Source: Campylobacter sp. | GTDB taxonomy: Bacteria; Campylobacterota; Campylobacteria; Campylobacterales; Campylobacteraceae | Direction: 5' to 3' | NCBI GenBank assembly: GCA_017506845.1 | Contig: JAFVMP010000177.1 | Coordinates: 1-10,425 of the forward strand | Length of the DNA stretch: 10,425 bases | Part shown: in pieces, positions 7,123-10,425 of the stretch | Numbering within the stretch: the stretch's first letter is position 1 | Layout of the letters: every line of letters begins with the position of its first letter | Notes under the pieces: model-generated | The model's input: the letters and a program-made list of their open reading frames with translations, nothing else | What the model was told of the DNA's origin: nothing | Databases searched by the model: none | Program-made: the position numbers and the translations under genes

Positions 7123-7153
7123 TTAAATTCATTTGTATAAATATTAAATTTAT
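7123..7153 (+). repeat. Direct repeat with 21-bp period upstream of htrA
   Basis: TTAAATTCAT (7123-7132) and TTAAATTTAT (7144-7153) match at 9 of 10 bases, with starts 21 bases apart, two turns of the helix. OmpR-type regulators often bind direct repeats on one helical face, and one (CprR) is encoded two genes away. The second copy lies within the inverted repeat ATAAATA-N9-TATTTAT (7137-7159). In DNA this AT-rich such matches can be chance. Confidence 0.35.
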
Positions 7154-7169
7154 ATTTATCCCTACATAA

Positions 7170-7175
7170 TATAAT
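7170..7175 (+). promoter_or_regulatory. Probable -10 box of the htrA promoter
   Basis: TATAAT lies 29 bases before the htrA ATG; the likely transcript start is near 7182. No good -35 is visible, as is common in Epsilonproteobacteria. The ribosome site AAAGGGG follows at 7191-7197, eight bases before the ATG. Confidence 0.6.
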
Positions 7176-7204
7176 CCAAAGCAACTTTTTAAAGGGGAAT
7201 AAAT

Positions 7205-8617
7205 ATGAAAAAAATAACATTAATATCACTTATAGCAGCCTCAACGATTTTTGGTGCTAATGTAGAATTTCGTGATGCAAACCCAAATTTTAACCGTATA
7301 AATCCAACTATAGACCAAAACTCAATCCTATCATATAATAGTTCAATTCAAAAAGCAAAACAGACAGTTGTAAATATATCAACAACCAAAACTACAAAGG
7401 TAAAAAATAATCTAAATAGTCTAATGAATGATCCATTTTTTAAAGAATTTTTTGGTTTTGGTTTTAATATTCCAGAACAAAGAAGCAAAAAAAGCTCATC
7501 TCTTGGTTCAGGTGTAATCATCTCTAGCGATGGTTATATAGTTACAAATTATCATGTAATAGAAGATAGCGATGAGATTATAGTATCAATGTTAGATAAT
7601 TCAAAAGAGTATAAAGCTAAAATAATTGGCTCAGACCCAAAAACAGATTTAGCAATTATAAAAATAGATGCTAAAAACCTAGAACCAGCATATTTTGCTG
7701 ATAGTTCTAAGCTTCTTGAAGGCGATGTAGTATTTGCTATTGGTAATCCTTTTGGCGTAGGTGGAAGTATCACAAGCGGAATAATAAGTGGATTAAATAA
7801 AGATAATATTGGATTAAATCAATATGAAGATTTTATCCAAACAGATGCTAGTATAAATCCTGGAAATAGTGGCGGCGCTTTAATAGATAGCCGTGGTGCC
7901 TTAGTTGGTATAAACTCAGCTATTCTTAGCCGAAGTGGAGGCAATAATGGAATAGGATTTGCCATTCCATCAAATATGGTAAAAACAATAGCTCAAAAGC
8001 TAATTAGCGATGGAAAGATAACTCGTGGCTACATTGGTGTGATGATTGCAAATTTAACAAAAGACCAAAAAGAGATATATAATAATAAAGAAGGCGCATT
8101 AATTACTAATGTAGAAAAAGACTATCCAGCTAGTAAAGCCGGCCTTCAAAGAGGCGACCTTATCATCAAAGTAGATAATAAAATCATAAAAAGTGCAAAT
8201 GATTTAAAAAATATAATTGGTGCATACTCGCCAAATACAAAGATTAATTTAGAATATGAAAGAGCAGGAAAAATCTACTCTACTAAACTCCAGCTAGCTG
8301 ATACAGATGTTACTGGTAATACAGCTGAAAATTTAAGCATTGATGGCTTAAGCGTGCAAAATTTAAGTGAAGAGATAAAATATAAATACAAAATACCTCA
8401 AGAGATAAAAGGTATATTAATCACAGATGTCAAAGATGGTTCAAATGCTGCACATACAGGCTTTGAAAGTGGTGATATAATTATTCAAGTAAATGAGAAG
8501 ATTATAAATAACATTAATGAATTTAGCCAAGAGATAAAAGCGTCAAAAGCATCAAAAAGAAAACCAATAATCTGGATAAATAGAGCTGGAATTTTAATGG
8601 GGCTTGTATTGAAATAA
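7205..8617 (+). CDS. htrA: Periplasmic serine protease/chaperone HtrA (DegP/DegQ family)
   Basis: This 470-residue envelope protease degrades or refolds damaged periplasmic proteins; in C. jejuni it is also secreted and cleaves host E-cadherin. Residues 1-18 are a signal peptide (MKKITLISLIAASTIFGA). The trypsin-like domain spans about 45-265 with the triad His117 (VTNYHVIE), Asp148 (DPKTDLAIIKI) and Ser222 (INPGNSGGALID). A flexible loop with NDPFFKEFFGFGF (75-87) corresponds to the LA loop of the family. PDZ1 is about 272-365 (RGYIGVMI, then ASKAGLQRGDLI) and PDZ2 about 378-468 (GILITDVKDGS, then FESGDIIIQV), the usual two-PDZ layout and length. A strong AAAGGGG supports the start. It is divergent from cbpA and 45 bases ahead of cprR, a neighbourhood matching C. 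jejuni. Confidence 0.97.
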   Translation: MKKITLISLIAASTIFGANVEFRDANPNFNRINPTIDQNSILSYNSSIQKAKQTVVNISTTKTTKVKNNLNSLMNDPFFKEFFGFGFNIPEQRSKKSSSLGSGVIISSDGYIVTNYHVIEDSDEIIVSMLDNSKEYKAKIIGSDPKTDLAIIKIDAKNLEPAYFADSSKLLEGDVVFAIGNPFGVGGSITSGIISGLNKDNIGLNQYEDFIQTDASINPGNSGGALIDSRGALVGINSAILSRSGGNNGIGFAIPSNMVKTIAQKLISDGKITRGYIGVMIANLTKDQKEIYNNKEGALITNVEKDYPASKAGLQRGDLIIKVDNKIIKSANDLKNIIGAYSPNTKINLEYERAGKIYSTKLQLADTDVTGNTAENLSIDGLSVQNLSEEIKYKYKIPQEIKGILITDVKDGSNAAHTGFESGDIIIQVNEKIINNINEFSQEIKASKASKRKPIIWINRAGILMGLVLK

Positions 8618-8631
8618 TAGCTATTTTTGGC

Positions 8632-8637
8632 TATAAT
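8632..8637 (+). promoter_or_regulatory. Possible internal -10 box for cprRS
   Basis: TATAAT occurs in the 45-base gap between htrA and cprR, 25 bases before the cprR ATG, preceded by a T-rich run (TATTTTTGGC) like those upstream of epsilonproteobacterial -10 boxes. The pair ATAGC (8617-8621)/GCTAT (8630-8634) flanks it as a weak 5-bp stem. It would give cprRS its own transcription besides read-through from htrA. Confidence 0.45.
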
Positions 8638-8662
8638 CAGCTCAAATTTATAAGGCAGATAC

Positions 8663-9337
8663 ATGATAAAGATTCTAATGATTGAAGATGATTTTGAACT
8701 TGCAGAGATATTAAGCGAATATTTAGAGCAATTTGAGATAGAGGTTAAGATATGTGATGATCCATATCTTGGCCTTTCTACTCTTAATACAAGTAAATTT
8801 GATCTAGTTATTTTAGATCTTACCTTGCCAGGTATTGATGGGCTTGAGGTTTGCAAAGAGATACGCACCAAGCATACAATTCCTATCATTATCTCAAGCG
8901 CTAGACATGATATAAGCGATAAGATAAATGCATTTGAATTTGGCGCAGATGATTACTTGCCAAAACCATATAACCCTCAAGAGCTTCTAGCTAGAATCAA
9001 AAGCCATTTACGCCGCCAAAGTATCACAATGCAAGAGATATCTCCAGCTCCAAAAGATCTAGTATGTGATGATTTTCGCCATATTATTACTCTAAAAGGC
9101 GAACCACTTCAACTTACAGTTGCTGAGTATGATATCTTAAGATATTTAATTAAAAAAGAAGGTGGTGCTATAAGTCGTGAAGAGTTAATTTATAATTGCA
9201 ACTCCATAAATGAAGATAGTACAAATAAAAGTATAGATGTTATCATAGGTCGTATTCGCACCAAAATAGGCGAAAATCCAAAAGAGCCAAAATATATCCA
9301 CGCTATTAGAGGCGTAGGCTACAAGCTAGAACAATAA
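8663..9337 (+). CDS. cprR: OmpR-family response regulator CprR
   Basis: This is a 224-residue two-component regulator. The receiver domain (1-115) has the acidic pair D9-D10, the phosphoacceptor D52 (VILDLTLPGIDG), a Ser at the switch position (S79, more often Thr) and K101 (LPKPYNPQEL). The OmpR/PhoB winged helix spans about 130-222 with LTVAEYDILRYL, the recognition-helix region NKSIDVIIGRIRTKIG and the C-terminal IRGVGYKLE. It is placed directly after htrA and before a histidine kinase, the same order as the CprRS system of C. jejuni, which affects envelope properties and biofilm; the name is given on this synteny. A Shine-Dalgarno AAGG lies about 8 bases before the ATG. The kinase follows after 21 bases. 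Confidence 0.92.
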   Translation: MIKILMIEDDFELAEILSEYLEQFEIEVKICDDPYLGLSTLNTSKFDLVILDLTLPGIDGLEVCKEIRTKHTIPIIISSARHDISDKINAFEFGADDYLPKPYNPQELLARIKSHLRRQSITMQEISPAPKDLVCDDFRHIITLKGEPLQLTVAEYDILRYLIKKEGGAISREELIYNCNSINEDSTNKSIDVIIGRIRTKIGENPKEPKYIHAIRGVGYKLEQ

Positions 9338-9358
9338 ATTAAAACCAAAAAGGGCAAA

Positions 9359-10425
9359 ATGAGATTTTCATCAATTTTTTATACCATTACGCTTATTTTC
9401 GCCCTTGGAATTGGGGCTATAGGAATAGCATTTTTATGGCTTATAGAGTATGATAAGGCCAATTACGCAAGAGAATTAAATACCAAATACTCTATTGTAG
9501 CTAGGGCTACTTTGCTTCATTTAAATGAGTTAATTAATGAAGATGAGTATCAAGAACAGGTCTCAAATTTATATATGCCCCAAATAGATAATATAGAAAA
9601 AAAAGAAAAAATACTAAATCAAGCTGTAATCTTAGAAGAGATTACTACTGAATTAGGATCAAGCGCGATATTATTTTATGAGAAAAAAAACTATTTAAAA
9701 GTTACCAAAGATGACAATACTCTACTTCTTATAGATACAGCATATCAGCCATATAGATATATAATTATTCAGATTATCTTTGCTTTTGTAGCTGGAATTA
9801 TCTTGCTTACATATATATTTATTATTCGTAAGATTATGCCACTTGGAAAGTTAAAACGCCAGATTGATAAATTTGCTCAAGGGGATTTAGAGATCAAAAA
9901 TGTCGCTACTGGAAATGATGAGATCAGTCAAGTAGCAAGTGCTTTTTATGATGCTGTTAGCCAGATTAAAAATTTAAATAATAGCCGTCAACTCTTTTTA
10001 CGCAATATAATGCATGAGTTAAAAACGCCAATTACTAAAGGTAGAATTACTGCTGAGATGATTCAAAAAAATAAAAATCAAGAGCGTTTGATAGATGTAT
10101 TTGAAAGATTAGAGAGCTTAATAAATGAATTTGCAGCTGTAGAGCGTGCTACTTCTAGATTAATAGGAGAATTAAAACCTTGTAAAGTAAGAGATGTAAT
10201 AGATGAAGCTATAGATATTGCTATGGCTGAAGAGTCTAGTGTAGGAATTGAGGCCATAGATGATGCTACTATAAAAGCAGATTTTAAACTTTTAGCAATT
10301 GCATGCAAAAATATAATTGATAATGCTCTAAAATATTCAGATGATAAATTTGTTAAAATCACAATCACAAACAATGAGATAATATTTTCATCAAAAGGCC
10401 AGCCATTAGAAAATGATATAAAGCA
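9359..10425 (+). CDS. cprS: Sensor histidine kinase CprS, partial (3' end off window)
   Basis: The frame is open from ATG 9359 (AAAAAGGG just upstream) to the right edge, 355 codons seen. Residues 7-29 and 135-157 are two membrane helices around a periplasmic sensor region of about 105 residues (30-134) with no recognised fold. A HAMP-like linker follows (158-207, RKIMPLGKLKRQIDKF then GNDEISQVASAF). The dimerisation and phosphoacceptor helix has FLRNIMHELKTPITKGRI with the autophosphorylated His219. The start of the ATPase domain shows the N box NIIDNALKYS (318-327). The G boxes that complete ATP binding should lie a little past the edge. It is the cognate kinase of CprR by position and presumably co-transcribed with it. 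Confidence 0.92.
   Translation, partial: MRFSSIFYTITLIFALGIGAIGIAFLWLIEYDKANYARELNTKYSIVARATLLHLNELINEDEYQEQVSNLYMPQIDNIEKKEKILNQAVILEEITTELGSSAILFYEKKNYLKVTKDDNTLLLIDTAYQPYRYIIIQIIFAFVAGIILLTYIFIIRKIMPLGKLKRQIDKFAQGDLEIKNVATGNDEISQVASAFYDAVSQIKNLNNSRQLFLRNIMHELKTPITKGRITAEMIQKNKNQERLIDVFERLESLINEFAAVERATSRLIGELKPCKVRDVIDEAIDIAMAEESSVGIEAIDDATIKADFKLLAIACKNIIDNALKYSDDKFVKITITNNEIIFSSKGQPLENDIK

Noticed and set aside
8617..8634. ATAGC/GCTAT hairpin after the htrA stop as a terminator
   Set aside because: The stem is only 5 bp, mostly A/T, and is not followed by a T run; the T run lies in the loop. It is not a credible intrinsic terminator.
8485..8889. A 134-codon minus-strand frame across the htrA/cprR boundary
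   Set aside because: It overlaps two confirmed genes in antisense and would span their intergenic gap; no domain or ribosome site supports it.
10078..10374. A 98-codon minus-strand frame near the right edge
   Set aside because: It is antisense to the histidine kinase, including its N box; the translation is Ser/Ile-rich shadow sequence.

Overview
The window has two parts of different origin. Bases 568-10425 are AT-rich (my estimate is about 30% G+C) and carry a gene set and order typical of Campylobacter (Epsilonproteobacteria/Campylobacterota). The block is htrA-cprR-cprS, divergent from cbpA-hspR-kefB, with a stand-alone F0 subunit a gene (atpB) further along. Bases 1 to about 550 are close to half G+C. 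They read in the style of a gut Firmicute (Clostridia/Lachnospiraceae-like): a secreted SH3b-domain protein and a short C-terminal tail resembling PurD. The two parts meet inside a gene on each side, at roughly 549-567, with no mobile element. The join is best read as a chimeric assembly, or less likely a rearrangement.

Layout: 1-478 (minus) is the SH3b protein, open at the window edge; 515-559 (minus) is the PurD-like tail; 549-567 is the junction. Bases 543-944 (minus) hold a ThiE/TenI-type protein cut by the junction. Bases 925-1119 (minus) encode a 64-residue membrane protein. Bases 1124-1804 (minus) are atpB, with a promoter and a 16-bp palindrome upstream. Bases 1913-7052 (minus) are a tightly packed run of five genes, cbpA, hspR, kefB, a CPA1-type Na+/H+ or K+/H+ antiporter and a TSUP-family permease, with gaps of 2 to 10 bases. 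Bases 7053-7204 are a divergent control region. Bases 7205-10425 (plus) are htrA, cprR and cprS; cprS runs off the right edge.

How the genes fit together: the right half is an envelope and protein-quality stress locus. HtrA degrades or refolds misfolded periplasmic proteins, CbpA is a J-domain co-chaperone, HspR is the heat-shock repressor, and CprRS is an envelope-related two-component system. The cbpA promoter has a TTGACA/TATAAT pair, and a HAIR-like inverted repeat (the HspR operator type) lies over its -35 box, so autorepression by HspR can be read directly from the DNA. Three ion/anion transport genes follow hspR with overlapping Shine-Dalgarno and stop signals, so they are probably co-transcribed with the heat-shock genes.

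I found no RNA gene, CRISPR array, insertion sequence or phage gene. Nothing here is convincingly a new biological system. The points most worth checking are the chimeric junction, the HspR operator with its three downstream transporters, and a 21-bp-spaced direct repeat upstream of htrA.
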